Source of the DNA: Lepus europaeus
Taxonomy: Eukaryota; Chordata; Mammalia; Lagomorpha; Leporidae
Length of the DNA: 64,000 nucleotides
Assembly (NCBI RefSeq): GCF_033115175.1
Contig: NC_084844.1
Location: 76,884,531-76,948,530 of the forward strand
Direction of reading: 5' to 3'
Each line of letters begins with the position of its first letter. Positions within the stretch are counted from its first letter, which is position 1. Shown here one piece after another: positions 23,120 to 33,740 of this stretch. Under the pieces are notes generated by a model. The model did not search any database, was not told the DNA's origin, and saw only the letters and a program-made list of their open reading frames with translations. A program made the translations under genes and the position numbers.

Positions 23120-24610
23120 CTGGAACTATAACAAATAAATTATGGAACTTAAATCTGTGGACACTAACTACAGCTTCATATGTCTAATACTCACAGATTT
23201 ATTTTTATGGCCTATGAGGTTTTACAATGATTTGTATTTCTTAGTGGTTTTCTTCATTGATTCAGATAGGTAGAAAACAAATGGATTTAACTCTTGAGAC
23301 ACTTGTAGGGGGTTATATGATGCCTGAATGGTTTTAGGCCACAGCTTGCTTTGGAAGTGTTGATTTAAATTTAAGTATTTGGCTTCCAACTAATTTGCAG
23401 TGATGTGTTATGAGAATGTATTATTAGTTTTATGCAATACATCTTACAGGTTTTACAGACCACTGTTACATGTTTTTTTGTCAAGTTACGTGTGAGACAA
23501 CACTGCCAGATGTGAAGGAAGAGAGAGAGTGTCCTGTGTGTGCTGCAGCGGATGTTTAACTTAGGGAATGGAGCACACATGTCCACATGGTGGAAGGACT
23601 ATGGTTTCTCCATCCTCCCCTCCTCTTCCCAAGGGCAACTGACCTTCTTGCAAAAAGAGGCAAGCCCTTGCCAGCACAGAAGACTACAGACTATTACATT
23701 AATCTGTCTAGCTGCAGGACCAGCTGCTTGCATGTTTTTAGTTATCTTATTAGATGGTATAACAGTGACCTATGAAATAAATTGAAGGTGAACATATTTA
23801 ACTTTCCTTTTATTATCCTATGTTTCCCAAAATCTTTTTGATTAGATTATAACTTTCTACAAAAGTCCCTAGGAAGTCTGTTTTGTTTCTGATTCATGTA
23901 ATGCTTTTTTTTAAGGTTTTTAAAGTATAATGTCATAGTGCACAGTATAGAAAATAATTTAATTTCTGTCTCATTTATTGATAGATTTTAGTCTGTTTAT
24001 ATAGTCAAAAAGCCATAGTAAACTTACCTTATTAGGCAATTAAGTTAGATGGAACTCAGACCAATTATTTGGCATTCTCTGAGAAACTCAAAATACTCCT
24101 TTATCTTGGCATTGCAGAAATGGCATAGTATAGAATGCAAATTATTGTATCTTGCTCTAAAATAAATTTTAAATTATATTTAACTCTTCTCTAGGTTCTT
24201 ATATATGGTAGTTGATCACCAAGTTTACTCTATTTTTTAATTTAATTTAACTTGGCATCATTGATGAGTATATTTTCCCAAGCTGTGCTGTTAGGAAAAA
24301 ATGTATTATTCTCTGATTTTTGGCAAAGGGATAATTTTGAAGCAATAATCTTTAAATGTGATGTTGACTTTAAGAGACACACAAAATAATAAAAACTAAT
24401 GATATTCAATTATAAGTCTTAGCCAATGTTCTATTATAATAATTTAGCTAGGGAACCTGATGCTGAATCTAAGAAAATAAAAAAGTTCCTGAATGCAAGA
24501 AAATCATGAAATACTTCTAAGTGTCTTTAGATAATAAATCCTACAACTGATATAGTAGGGTGACTGGAGACTTAATTCTTAAGACATGATATTTGTGAGT
24601 CCTGTTTCTT
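23120..24610. other. AT-rich non-coding DNA
   Basis: No gene or named repeat is visible in this 1.5-kb stretch between two C-SINEs. Confidence 0.45.
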
Positions 24611-24631
24611 TTTTTTAAAAAATGTATTCAT

Positions 24632-24957
24632 GGCCGGCGTCATGGCTTAACAGGCTAATCCTCCGCCTTGTGGCGCCGGCACACCAGGTTCTAGTCCCAG
24701 TTGGGGTGCCGGATTCTATCCCGGTTGTCCCTCTTCCAGGCCAGCTCTCTGCTATGGCCCGGGAAGGCAGTGGAGGATGGCCCAAGTGCTTGGGCCCTGT
24801 ACCCGCATGGGAGACCAGGAGAAGCACCTGGCTCCTGGCTTCAGATCAGCGCGATGAGCCGGCCGCAGCGGCCATTGGAGGGTGAACCAACGGCAAAGGA
24901 AGACCTTTCTCTCTGTCTCTCTCTCTCTCACTATCCACTCTGCCTGTCAAAAAAAAA
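24632..24957 (+). mobile_element. C-SINE with target-site duplication
   Basis: It is a full copy from GGCCGGCGTCATGGC to CTGCCTGTC plus A tail. AAAAATGTATTC occurs on both sides (just before 24631 and from about 24952), which is the target-site duplication. The copy is close to consensus, so relatively young. Confidence 0.92.
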
Positions 24958-25048
24958 TGTATTCGTACTTTCTGACAGGTGTTTTACTCTGAAGAAATAC
25001 TAATTTCATATTTCAAAAGAACTTTAATTGAAGAATGAAAGGAGTGTT

Positions 25049-25050
<2 letters not shown>

Positions 25051-25103
<53 letters not shown>
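25051..25103. repeat. (TC)n followed by (TA)n
   Basis: About 11 TC units run into about 15 TA units. It is a compound microsatellite. Confidence 0.9.
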
Positions 25104-25111
<8 letters not shown>

Positions 25112-25881
25112 TTTTCTAAGGAAAGACAGTAAAAGGCACTTGGCTTCAAATAGTGGTGGTCTAATTCCTTATATTGAAGAGAGCTTCCAAAGTCACTTCC
25201 CTTTCTCAATTTGTTCTGTTCTCCATATCACTGAGACAGAGACTAACTTGGTAAAATGTCTTTTTATTATTATTCTATTAAAATATTTTTATTAGCATGC
25301 AATACTTTTGTGGTACAGTATTTCAGTACATATACAAAGCATACATCAATCAAACCAGGAAAATAGCTTTTCTATGTCCTTAGCTTTGTTCTGGTAGCTA
25401 CTAGTTGCTCTCTCCTGGTTCTTTGTGCAGTGTATAATACATTATTGTGAGCTGCAGTGGAACAGGAGCACTGTGCTGTGAACACTGGAACCAGTGCCTT
25501 CTGTCTGTGTTTGGTGCCTGTTATCCAGTCTCCTTCAATTCTCTTGCCACACCCTTCCCAACCTCACTGTGGTTTTGATTTACATGTCCCTGAAGGCTAG
25601 TGATATTGAACATTTCTTCATGCTTTTGTTTTCTTTTTGTGTTTCTTCTCCAGAGAAATATCTATTCAGATACTTTGCCTGTTTGGTAACTGGATTTGTG
25701 TTTTTGTGGTGTTTGGGGTTCTGTATATGTTCTGAGTCATAGTCCTTTGTTAGATGCACAACTTGTAACTGTTTTCTGTCAGCTGTGCTTTGTTCCTTTT
25801 GCTGTACAGAAGCATCTTAGTTTGGGATGATGATCACATTTGTATGTTTCTCCTTTCCTCTCTGCTCTTAGGGTCTTAGGG

Positions 25882-26229
25882 TTTTTTTTTTTTTTTTTTT
25901 GACAGGCAGAGTGGACAGTGAGAGAGAGAGACAGAGAGAAAGGTCTTCCTTTGCCGTTGGTTCACCCTCCAATGGCCGCCACAGCTGGTGCGCTGCAGCC
26001 GGTGCACCATGCTGATCCGATGGCAGGAGCCAGCTGCTTCTCCTGGTCTCCCATGGGGTGCAGGGCCCGAATACTTGGGCCATCCTCCACTGCACTCCCT
26101 GGCCACAGCAGAGAGCTGGCCTGGAAGAGGGGCAACCGGGACAGAATCCAGCACCCCGACTGGGACTAGAACCTGGTGTGCTGGCGCCGCTAGGTGGAGG
26201 ATTAGCCCAGTGAGCCGCGGCACCAGCCC
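25882..26229 (-). mobile_element. C-SINE, antisense, nested in L1
   Basis: It has a 19-base poly-T tail and TTGACAGGCAGAGTGGACAG at the left, and GAGCCGCGGCACCAGCCC at the right, so it is full length. TTAGGGTCTT occurs at 25868-25877 and 26230-26239, a plausible target-site duplication. Confidence 0.93.
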
Positions 26230-26389
26230 TTAGGGTCTTTTTCAAAAAAATTTAATGTTTGCCAGTGTTTTCCCCCAGTGGTTTCATAATTTCAGGACTT
26301 ACATTTATATATCTTTTCCATTATGAGTTGATTTTAGATTACGGTGGGAGGCATGGGATGAAATTTTGGATTCTGGGTATGGATTTTCT

Positions 26390-26713
26390 ATTTTAAAGTT
26401 TTATTTATTTTTACGTGAAATACAGAGTTATAGAGAGGCAGAGGGAGAGAGAGGTCTTTCATCTGCTGGTTCACTCCCCAGATGGCCACAATGGCCAGAG
26501 CTGCACCGATCAAAAGCCAGGAGCCAGGAGCTTCTTCCAGGTCTCCCACGTGGGTGTAGGGGCCCAAGAACTTGGGCCATCTTCTTCTGCTTTTCCAGGA
26601 CACAGGAGAGAGCTGGATCAGAAGTGCAGCAGCCAGGACTGGAACCAGTGCCCATATGGGATGCCGGCACTGTAGGTGGTGGCTTTACCTGCTAAGCCAC
26701 AGTGCTGGCCCCA
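26390..26713 (-). mobile_element. older lagomorph SINE, antisense, nested in L1
   Basis: The tail (TTTTATTTATTTTTACGTGA) is at the left and the head (AAGCCACAGTGCTGGCCCC) at the right. TGGGTATGGAT flanks it at 26374-26384 and 26714-26724, so the target duplication is intact. Confidence 0.92.
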
Positions 26714-27255
26714 TGGGTATGGATATTTAGATTTAGATTTCCCAGCACCATTTATGGAAGAGACTATCCTTTCTCTGGTATGAGTTTTGGTAGATTTATC
26801 AAAGAGCAATTAACTGTAGGTATGTAGATTAATTTTTGAGATCTCTATTCTGTTCCAATAGTCTGTATGTCTGTTTTTATGCTGATACCATACTATTTTG
26901 ATTACAGTAACTCTATAATATGTCTTGAAATCTGATGTTGTGATGCCTCCAACTTTGTTGTTCAAGATATCTTTATGTATTTGGGTTCTTTTAAAGTGCT
27001 TCTATATAAATTTTAGGATTGTTTTTTCTAGTTCTGTGAATAATGTCTTTATTATTTTGGTGGTAATTATATTGAAGCTGTGAATTGCTTCAGGTAACAT
27101 GGACTTGTACTAGTATTAATTTTTCTAATCTGTGTACAGAGAAGAACTTTGTGTTTTCTTTTGTCTTCTTCACATTCTTTCATCAGTGTTTTGCAATTTT
27201 CATTGTAGATATCTTTCATGCCCTTGGTTAAATTTATTCTGGGTGATGGGAGAGC

Positions 27256-27475
27256 AGATCTTGGCCTCACTGTTAAATTGTTAAGACTCTTCATGTCCCA
27301 TTTGGAGTGCCTGGGTTCAATACCCGATTTCACTACTTACTCCAGCTTCCTGCTAATCCAGACCCTCAGAGGCGATGTGAATGACTCAAGTAATTTGCCT
27401 TCCATTTCTGGGACCTGTGTTGCGTTCTTAGATTTTAGGCCTGACCTAACCCTTTTTGTTGTGGGCATTTAGAGA
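27256..27475 (+). mobile_element. old lagomorph SINE subtype, broken at its 3' end
   Basis: The box-B-like GGGTTCAATACCC, TCCAGCTTCCTGCTAATCC and GTTGTGGGCATTTAG words belong to an older SINE subtype of the same family. It is interrupted by the truncated C-SINE that follows. Confidence 0.6.
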
Positions 27476-27483
27476 TTGAACCC

Positions 27484-27692
27484 AGGAGTGCAGTGGAGGT
27501 TAGCCCAAGTGCTTGGGCCCTGCACCCCATGGGAGACCATGAGAAGCACCTGGCTCCTGCCTCCGGATCAGTGCGGTACACCGGCTGCAGTGTGCCAGCT
27601 GCAGCAGCCACTGGAGGGTGAACCAATGGCAAAGGAAGACCTTTCTCTCTGTCTCTCTCTCTCATTGTCCACTCTGCCTGTCAAAAAATAAA
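27484..27692 (+). mobile_element. 5'-truncated C-SINE
   Basis: It starts inside the element at GTGCAGTGGAGG and runs to CTGCCTGTC with an A-rich tail. About 130 bases of the head are missing. Confidence 0.88.
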
Positions 27693-28010
27693 ATAAAAAA
27701 TTAAAGATATCTGTGGTCATAGAATTAAATTTTTATGGCATTTATTGGGGGAATATTCAAATTATTAGGAATATAGATAACACAATAGCAAATTTAATAT
27801 ACCAAAGGGAAAATCAGGACCAGGTTTAGGTTCTATTAAAGTATTTGAACTTTAAAATAGTTTAAAATTTTTGTAATAGGGTCACTTTTAGCTTACAGAG
27901 TTTTGATGAAAATTTAATTTGGAAAAGGAAATAATAAGAAAATGGTTAATCTTTCATTGTGATTTGGAGAAACTATTTTTGAAAAATTAGTAAGAAAAAT
28001 ACTACTCCTG

Positions 28011-28270
28011 GAGCCAGCACTGTGTGCAGCTGGTTAAACTGCTGCCTATAGTGCCAATATCCCATATTGGCACCAGTTCAAATCCCGGCTGCTCCAACTC
28101 TGATCCAGCTTCCAGCTACTGTTTCTGGGAAAGATGGTGCAGTAGAAGATGCCTCAAGTGCTCAGGCCCTTGCACCCCTGTTGGAGACCCAGATGAAGTT
28201 CCTGGATCCTGGCTTTAGCATTGACCAGCCCCAGCCAATGTAGTCACTTGGAGAGTGAACCAGCATACTC
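28011..28270 (+). mobile_element. old lagomorph SINE, 3' truncated
   Basis: It begins GGAGCCAGCACTGTGTGCAG and contains CCCATATTGGCACCAG and TCACTTGGAGAGTGAACC. The usual pyrimidine tail is missing. Confidence 0.8.
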
Positions 28271-28531
28271 TAACCAACCAGAATATAATCAGAAACTTAG
28301 AAATGAGGAGAATAATTGGATGGCTGAAAGGCCTGTTGATTAAAGTCACAGGAAGGCTTTACCAATCAATCCTATTTTCTTCCATTTAGTCTTATTTCTC
28401 ATTTCTCCCTTTATTTAAACTTTAAGAAGATGATAGTTTATGATGTCAAAATAGACTGAAATATGCAATAAATGTAAAGTCTGAGCAAATGACAAAGGTG
28501 TATAGATTTGAGATTTCTAAAAGCTAATGTC

Positions 28532-29170
28532 CAGTAGTCTCCTCTTATTCCCTAGTACATTCTAAGACCTCAGGAGTGTTGTGTACATCAGTAGATGCAT
28601 GAAACCACAGAAAATTCATGCCTTGGCCCTCCAAACTAAGTCCTTACTATCACATACTATGGCTTAAACTTCTGTAATTTTAGGCGCAAGGCTAAACTAG
28701 CCTGACATTCTTTTTCTCCTCTCACAAAATCATTGATAAAAGTTTCATCCCTAATGTAGGTCAACATCAGGGTATATTTTTTTTTCTTTAATAAGTCAAA
28801 CTGTTTTTACCTTTTTAGTTTGCTTTTCTGTGAGATACCTGAATTACCACATCACTATTCTTGTGCTTTGGAATCATTATTAAACAGAATAAAGCTTCCT
28901 TGAGCATAAGCATTGTGACTCCCTAACAGCCACTCTGATGACTTGAAATGGCTCCCAAGTGGCTAATGGGTGGTAGTGTGCACAGCATGGATACACTGAG
29001 CGAGACAGAGCAAAATGGCGTGAGATATCATAACGCTACTCATTACCACGTACAGTTTATAACTCTGAAATTGTTTATTTCTGGAATTTTCCATTTAATA
29101 TTTTTGGACCCTCATTGACCAGGCATAACAAGCCATAGAAAGCGAAACTGCACATAAGTGAGGACTACTG
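28532..29170. mobile_element. Tigger-type (pogo) non-autonomous DNA transposon
   Basis: The ends are inverted repeats: CAGTAGTCTCCTCTTAT at the left, and the right end reads CAGTAGTCCTCACTTATG on the other strand. TA follows the right end. Inner words such as GATGCATGAAACCACAG and TTGTTTATTTCTGGAATTTT fit the Tigger-like family that ends in CCCCCTTATCC. It is about 639 bp with no transposase frame, so an ancient inactive copy. Confidence 0.8.
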
Positions 29171-29394
29171 TATGAGCATTAAATGGACTGGTAACAGATA
29201 GCCCTGATGGGCATATGAGAAATGCCTCTAAAATAGAAAGGAGAGGTCTACAGACAAAACCATTATTTAATGTAGGGACACATAGCCATGTATTTTTGAA
29301 CTGTACACCACATATGGGCAAAAACAACTTTTAAGTTTTGGAATGTATTGGTACTCTGCTGGCGCTGCAGGTGGATGAAGGATGTTCAGCCAGT

Positions 29395-29481
29395 AAAGTC
29401 TATGCAGATCTTCCAAAATCTTAAAATCTGAAGCACTTCTGAATCCTAACCATTTTGGATAAGGATGTTCACCTTGTAATG
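29395..29481. mobile_element. Tigger/MER44-like fragment
   Basis: CCAAAATCTTAAAATCTGAAGC and TTTTGGATAAGGATGTTCACC resemble the terminal part of MER44-like elements. It is short, and the call is from memory. Confidence 0.4.
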
Positions 29482-29652
29482 ATTTTTAGTGAGTTTTTTT
29501 AGGAGGCTTAGGTGGTGATGTACATCTGCAGAAGCCTCTGTGAATTGTTTATTCAAGTACATTAATCCCAACAAATTTGAAGTACATATTTGACCTTAAA
29601 CTAAAGTTGATCACATGACCCATTTACTTTCTTTTTAACCTGTCCTTTCTTG

Positions 29653-29657
<5 letters not shown>

Positions 29658-29689
<32 letters not shown>

Positions 29690-30455
29690 TTTTGTTTTTC
29701 AAAACAATTTATTGCATCATATTTGGTACCTTATGTTTGACAACAAAAAAGAAATTACATCTGTAACTGCAGGAAAAAGAAGCTGGTCTGTTATTGGAAA
29801 AAAAAAATCTTGGGCCCTTTAAAAATTACAAAGTCTTGGGCTTGCCTGAAACAACTGAGCAAGAAATATATTCTTAGAAATGTAGGGCTTCAAGTATTAC
29901 AAACCTGTGACACTGTGGAAAAATTCCAGAGGTATCTAAACTGCAGCACTTTTTTTTCTGCATATCGTGAACAAGGCCTGCTGAGGTTTTTAACTATTAG
30001 TCTCTTGATCAGTCATAGAATGGTAGTCAGGAGTTCTGCTCTTTAACTTCAAGCCATGGTAGATTTTCTTTTTTTCACTCTTGGGTGAAAAATTCATGCT
30101 TGCTAATTAGTTGGTGCCACATCACAGTGCATTTGGTTCTTGCATTACAGTTTTAACAAGTTTGGCCAAAACAATGCTGAAAGGTTTTGCATTGTTATTT
30201 TAGTTCTTCAAGTTTTAGTTTTCTTGGTTCTTTTAGACAATCTGTTGCTGAGTCTGGTTATATCCACATCTGGTTCAGGGTCTTTCCAGCAATGCCACCA
30301 TTGGTACCTAATAGAGCTAACACTGTTGCCACTGAAGATGGTCTTTCCTCACTTTCACATGTGTATGTGACAAGAGTTTGGTGAGAGGAGACAGTGGCCG
30401 AGGGTGGTGGCAGTGACAGAAATACCATGGGAAAAGGCAATGAGAGGGATGGGAA
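29658..30455 (-). pseudogene. processed pseudogene of an unidentified mRNA (3' UTR plus C-terminal coding end)
   Basis: Read on the minus strand, a long A-tail (poly-T 29658-29697 on plus) follows an AATAAA signal (TTTATT at 29709-29714). About 550 bp of UTR-like sequence with no introns precede it. At the 5' side a 60-codon frame (30258-30440) ends in a Met-Trp-Ile stop and contains a Ser, Thr and Val-rich stretch. This is the layout of a retrocopied mRNA 3' end. I do not recognise the parent gene. The alternative is a retrotransposed non-coding RNA or an unusual repeat. Confidence 0.55.
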
Positions 30456-30582
30456 AGAAAAAGAAACTATTACATACTTATCTGATAGTTCTGACTAGTG
30501 CCACTATGCATTTAGAATTATGACATACTGTATAAAAGCCTCTTTTCAGGAATTACTTTGATTTATTTTATGAGTTAACTTA

Positions 30583-31018
30583 AAAAAAGTTTTTTTTTTA
30601 AATTGAATTGTATTTAGTTACACAGAAATGCACAAATACACACACTCAGTGAGAGAGGAAAGAGGAGAGAGAGAGAGAGAAAGAAGAGAGAGAGAGAAAG
30701 CTTAGATCCCCTAGTTGGGGTGGAGAAAGAGAGAGAGAGAGGAGAGAGGTGAGAGGAGAGAGAAAAAGCTTAGATCCCATAGTTGGCTCCCCAAATGCCC
30801 ACAGTGGCAGTTAGGCCATTCAAACACTGGAGCTGAGAACCAATTCAGGTCTCCTCCTAGGTGACAGGGACCCAAGTACTTGAGCTATCACCTGCTGCCT
30901 CCCAGAGTGTACATTAGCAGGAAGCTAGAAATGGGAGTAGAACTGAGATTCAGATCAGACACTGATATGGGATGTGGGCATGTTAACTGGCTTTTTAACC
31001 ACCAGGTCAAATGTCTGA
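30583..31018 (-). mobile_element. old SINE, antisense, with an internal tandem duplication
   Basis: The tail lies at the left. A GA-rich region follows, with a duplicated block: GCTTAGATCCCCTAGTTGG at about 30701 and GCTTAGATCCCATAGTTGG at about 30768. The normal body to the head follows at the right (TTTTTAACCACCAGGTC). The duplication lengthens the copy by about 67 bp. Confidence 0.65.
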
Positions 31019-31132
31019 ACCTTTTTACTTTTAATGTTTGTTTTCTTTCTCCAGTTGTACTACATGTGATTATGTATCATGTGTATATTTATCTTTATAT
31101 TCCTTGAGACTTTACAGTTTTTGCTTTAAAAC

Positions 31133-31186
31133 CAGTGTGTGTGTGTGTATCTGTGTGTGTATGTGTTTGTGTGTGTGTGTGTGTAT
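31133..31186. repeat. (TG)n microsatellite, interrupted
   Basis: Runs of TG are broken by TATCTG and TATGTGTT. A simple repeat. Confidence 0.9.
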
Positions 31187-31557
31187 TATCATTGTTAAAA
31201 CATTTTGAGCTTCACTGTCCAATATGGGAACCATTAGCCATATAAATTTTGACTTAAATTAGTTAAAATTAAATATGTAATTCTTCAACTGCATTAGCCA
31301 TATTTCAACTTCTTAATTACTATGTGTGATGAGTGGTTACCATTTTGGACAGTTAGTTATGGAACATTTCTGTGTTCTCAGAAAATTTTGTCGGATAGTG
31401 GTGGTGTAGAACTTGTGCAGTGAATGATGTATTCACTTAAAATGTAACTTATTTTCATCTTTAAAAAGAAAATATTTAACAGAAACATCTATTTCTATTT
31501 TTATAATATTCCATAAGTCCATCTAGTGTTGGAAAACATGCTTTAAGAGATAAGATG

Positions 31558-31885
31558 GAGACCAGCATCATCGCGCAATGGGTTAAGCCACCACCTTTGA
31601 CAGCAGCACCCTGTACAAGGGCAGGTTTCAGTCCCCGATGCTCTGCTTCCAATCCAGCTCCCTGCTAATGCCTGAAGAAAAAGCAGTGCAAGATGGCCCA
31701 AGTACTTGGGCCCCTGCCACATATGTGGGAGAATGGATGGATTTCCAAGCTCCTGGTTTTGGCCTTGCTCAGCCCTGGGTATTGGGGCCATTTAGGAGGT
31801 GAGCTGGTGGAAAGAGGATCTCTCTCTATCTCCCTCCTGTCTGTGATTCTATCTTTCAAATAAATAAATCCTTTTTTAAAAAAAG
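31558..31885 (+). mobile_element. old lagomorph SINE subtype with target-site duplication
   Basis: It runs from GACCAGCATCATCGCGCAATG to TTCAAATAAATAAATCC plus an A-rich tail. AAGAGATAAGATG before it and AGAGATAAAATGAC after it form an imperfect target duplication. Confidence 0.85.
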
Positions 31886-31937
31886 AGATAAAATGACCTT
31901 TTAATTAGGACTTGGGATTTTACTAAATAAATGCCTA

Positions 31938-32276
31938 TTTTTTTTTTTGACAGGCAGAGTGGACAGTGAGAGAGAGAGACAGAGAGAAAGGCCTTCCTTT
32001 TGCTGTTGGTTCACCCTCCAATGGCCGCCACGGCCAGTGCACTGCAGCTGGCACACCACGCTGATCCGATGGCAGGAGCCAAGTGCTTCTCCTGGTCTCC
32101 CATGGGGTGCAGGGCCCACATACTTGGCTATCCTCCACTGCACACCCTGGCCACAGCAGAGAGCTGGCCTGGAAGAGGGGCAACCGAGACAGAATCCAGC
32201 ACCCCAACCGGGACTAGAACCCAGTGTGCCGGCACTGCTAGGTGGAGGATTAGCCTATTGAGCCATGGCGCTGGCC
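31938..32276 (-). mobile_element. C-SINE, antisense, with target-site duplication
   Basis: It has a poly-T tail with TTGACAGGCAGAGTGG at the left and GAGCCATGGCGCTGGCC at the right. The direct repeat ATAAATGCCTATTTT occurs at 31927 and 32277. Confidence 0.93.
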
Positions 32277-32540
32277 ATAAATGCCTATTTTTAAATTGTT
32301 GGAAAATAATTTGTTCTTGACTGTATAAGTATTTCCTTTTCTGTACTGCTTACATTACAAACTGTGTGGCCAATTCTTTACCTTGTTATAGAAAGTTAGA
32401 CATCAAGCTTATGTCAGTTATCCTACATACCAACGTAAATGAGGTAGGATGGCAGTAAGAAGAGCGTGGGGGAGATATGCAGAGAAACATCTCAAGGAAG
32501 GGCATTCTTCCTTATGTATTAATGATATCAGAAAGGCCTT

Positions 32541-32868
32541 TAGGGGCAAGTATTTGGCCTATCGGTTAAGATGCCTACATCTCACATTGGAGTACCTAGA
32601 TTTGATCCCTAGCTCCAGTTCCCGATTTCAGCTTCTAGCGAAGGTGGACCCTGGAATACAGTGGTGATGCCCAAAGTACTTGAGTCCCTACCACCCATAT
32701 TGGAGCTGTGGATTGAATTCCTGGCTACCAGCTTTGGGCTGGTCCAGGCCTGGCTGTGCAGGCATGTGGGGAATGGGCCAGTGGATGGGACATCTCTTTT
32801 TCTATCTCTGTTTCACTCTATATCTCTCTGTCTCTCAAGTAAATCAAGAAAAAAATCAAAAGAAATCA
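32541..32868 (+). mobile_element. old lagomorph SINE, strongly diverged
   Basis: Diagnostic words are TTGGCCTATCGGTTAAGATG, GAGTACCTAGATTTGATCCC and CTCTCAAGTAAATCAAG at the tail. It belongs to an older subtype than the C-SINE. Confidence 0.7.
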
Positions 32869-32869
32869 C

Positions 32870-33485
32870 AGTAGACCACAGAATAGAAAATTTATTCACT
32901 TCAGATAATTTCACAGAGATTTCCTGGTACAGTATCCTTTCCTCACCTCATTCCTAAATGTTGATCCTGTTTTAAAAAAATAACATAATGACATGTTATA
33001 TATTACAGGTTTATGAAATTAAAAAATGAGGTAAAAACATTCCATAAAGTTAAACTTATGCACATTTTCTTGATTGCTTTTATGAAAGAATAATTGAATT
33101 TCCCTACTTTAATGTGACTTTAGAGACTGCTAAATTTTAGTTTTGAAGGAAAAATATATGTTTTTGTACAAAATCAGGCATTATATCTGACAGTCCACAA
33201 GGTTTTTTTAAATTCAGTTCTTTATGTCCTTGTGGACATTGAAGTGGAATCTCAGGATTTCTCAGTTCAAACCTTAACCTAAAATCATCGTAACTTTAGC
33301 AGTCAGTCCCTCATGCAGGGAAGTGTTCTTTGCTTTTGTTTCAGTGGGGCCTCATATGGGAACATGTTTCATCTAGACATATGAAGATATTTGTATTAGG
33401 CAGATGATAATTGTGCATTCTGTCTTTATATGCATTTAAAATGTGTCAGTGATGTGCCCTGATGTTTCATTATGGAGGGAAAAAA
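32870..33485. other. AT-rich non-coding DNA
   Basis: No gene, and no repeat that I can name. Confidence 0.45.
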
Positions 33486-33486
33486 G

Positions 33487-33622
33487 CACTCCCAGGCCAT
33501 AGCAGAAAGCCGGACTGGAAGAGGAGCAACCAGGACAGAATCCGGCGCCCGGACCGGGACTAGAACCTGGTGTGCCGGCGCCACAGGCAGAGGATTAGCC
33601 TACTGAGCCACGGCGCTGGGTG
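33487..33622 (-). mobile_element. C-SINE head fragment, antisense
   Basis: Only the 5' third to half of a C-SINE is present on the minus strand (plus-strand end GAGCCACGGCGCTGGG). The tail side has been lost, just upstream of the NACC1 retrocopy. Confidence 0.85.
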
Positions 33623-33693
33623 TACATCATTTTTTAAAACAATTAAATTTAACAGTGAGTGGCCGCCGCAATTGCCACTGCTGCTGAGGCGGA

Positions 33694-33740
33694 GGCCATG
33701 GAGGCCATGGAGGCCATGGAGGCCATGGAGGTGGAGGCCG
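33694..33740 (+). repeat. 9-bp tandem repeat in the retrocopy 5' region
   Basis: GAGGCCATG is repeated four times directly upstream of the NACC1 ATG. It translates as Met-Glu-Ala repeats, but lies in what should be 5' UTR. Confidence 0.85.

Larger units (their letters stand above)
25268..27243 (-). mobile_element. old LINE-1, antisense, 3' UTR and ORF2 end, interrupted by two SINEs
   Basis: On the minus strand this is a diverged L1. The 3' end lies at the left (plus-strand AATACTTTTGTGGTACAGTA near 25300). The ORF2 C-terminal landmarks at the right include TTCCCAGCACCATTTATGG near 26739 and CAAGATATCTTTATG near 26964 (antisense forms typical of L1). A C-SINE (25882-26229) and an older SINE (26390-26713) are nested in it. 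All frames carry stops. Confidence 0.8.

Noticed and set aside
33694-33740. Met-Glu-Ala repeat protein
   Set aside because: The repeat lies upstream of the NACC1 ATG within a retrocopy and its frame is not maintained.
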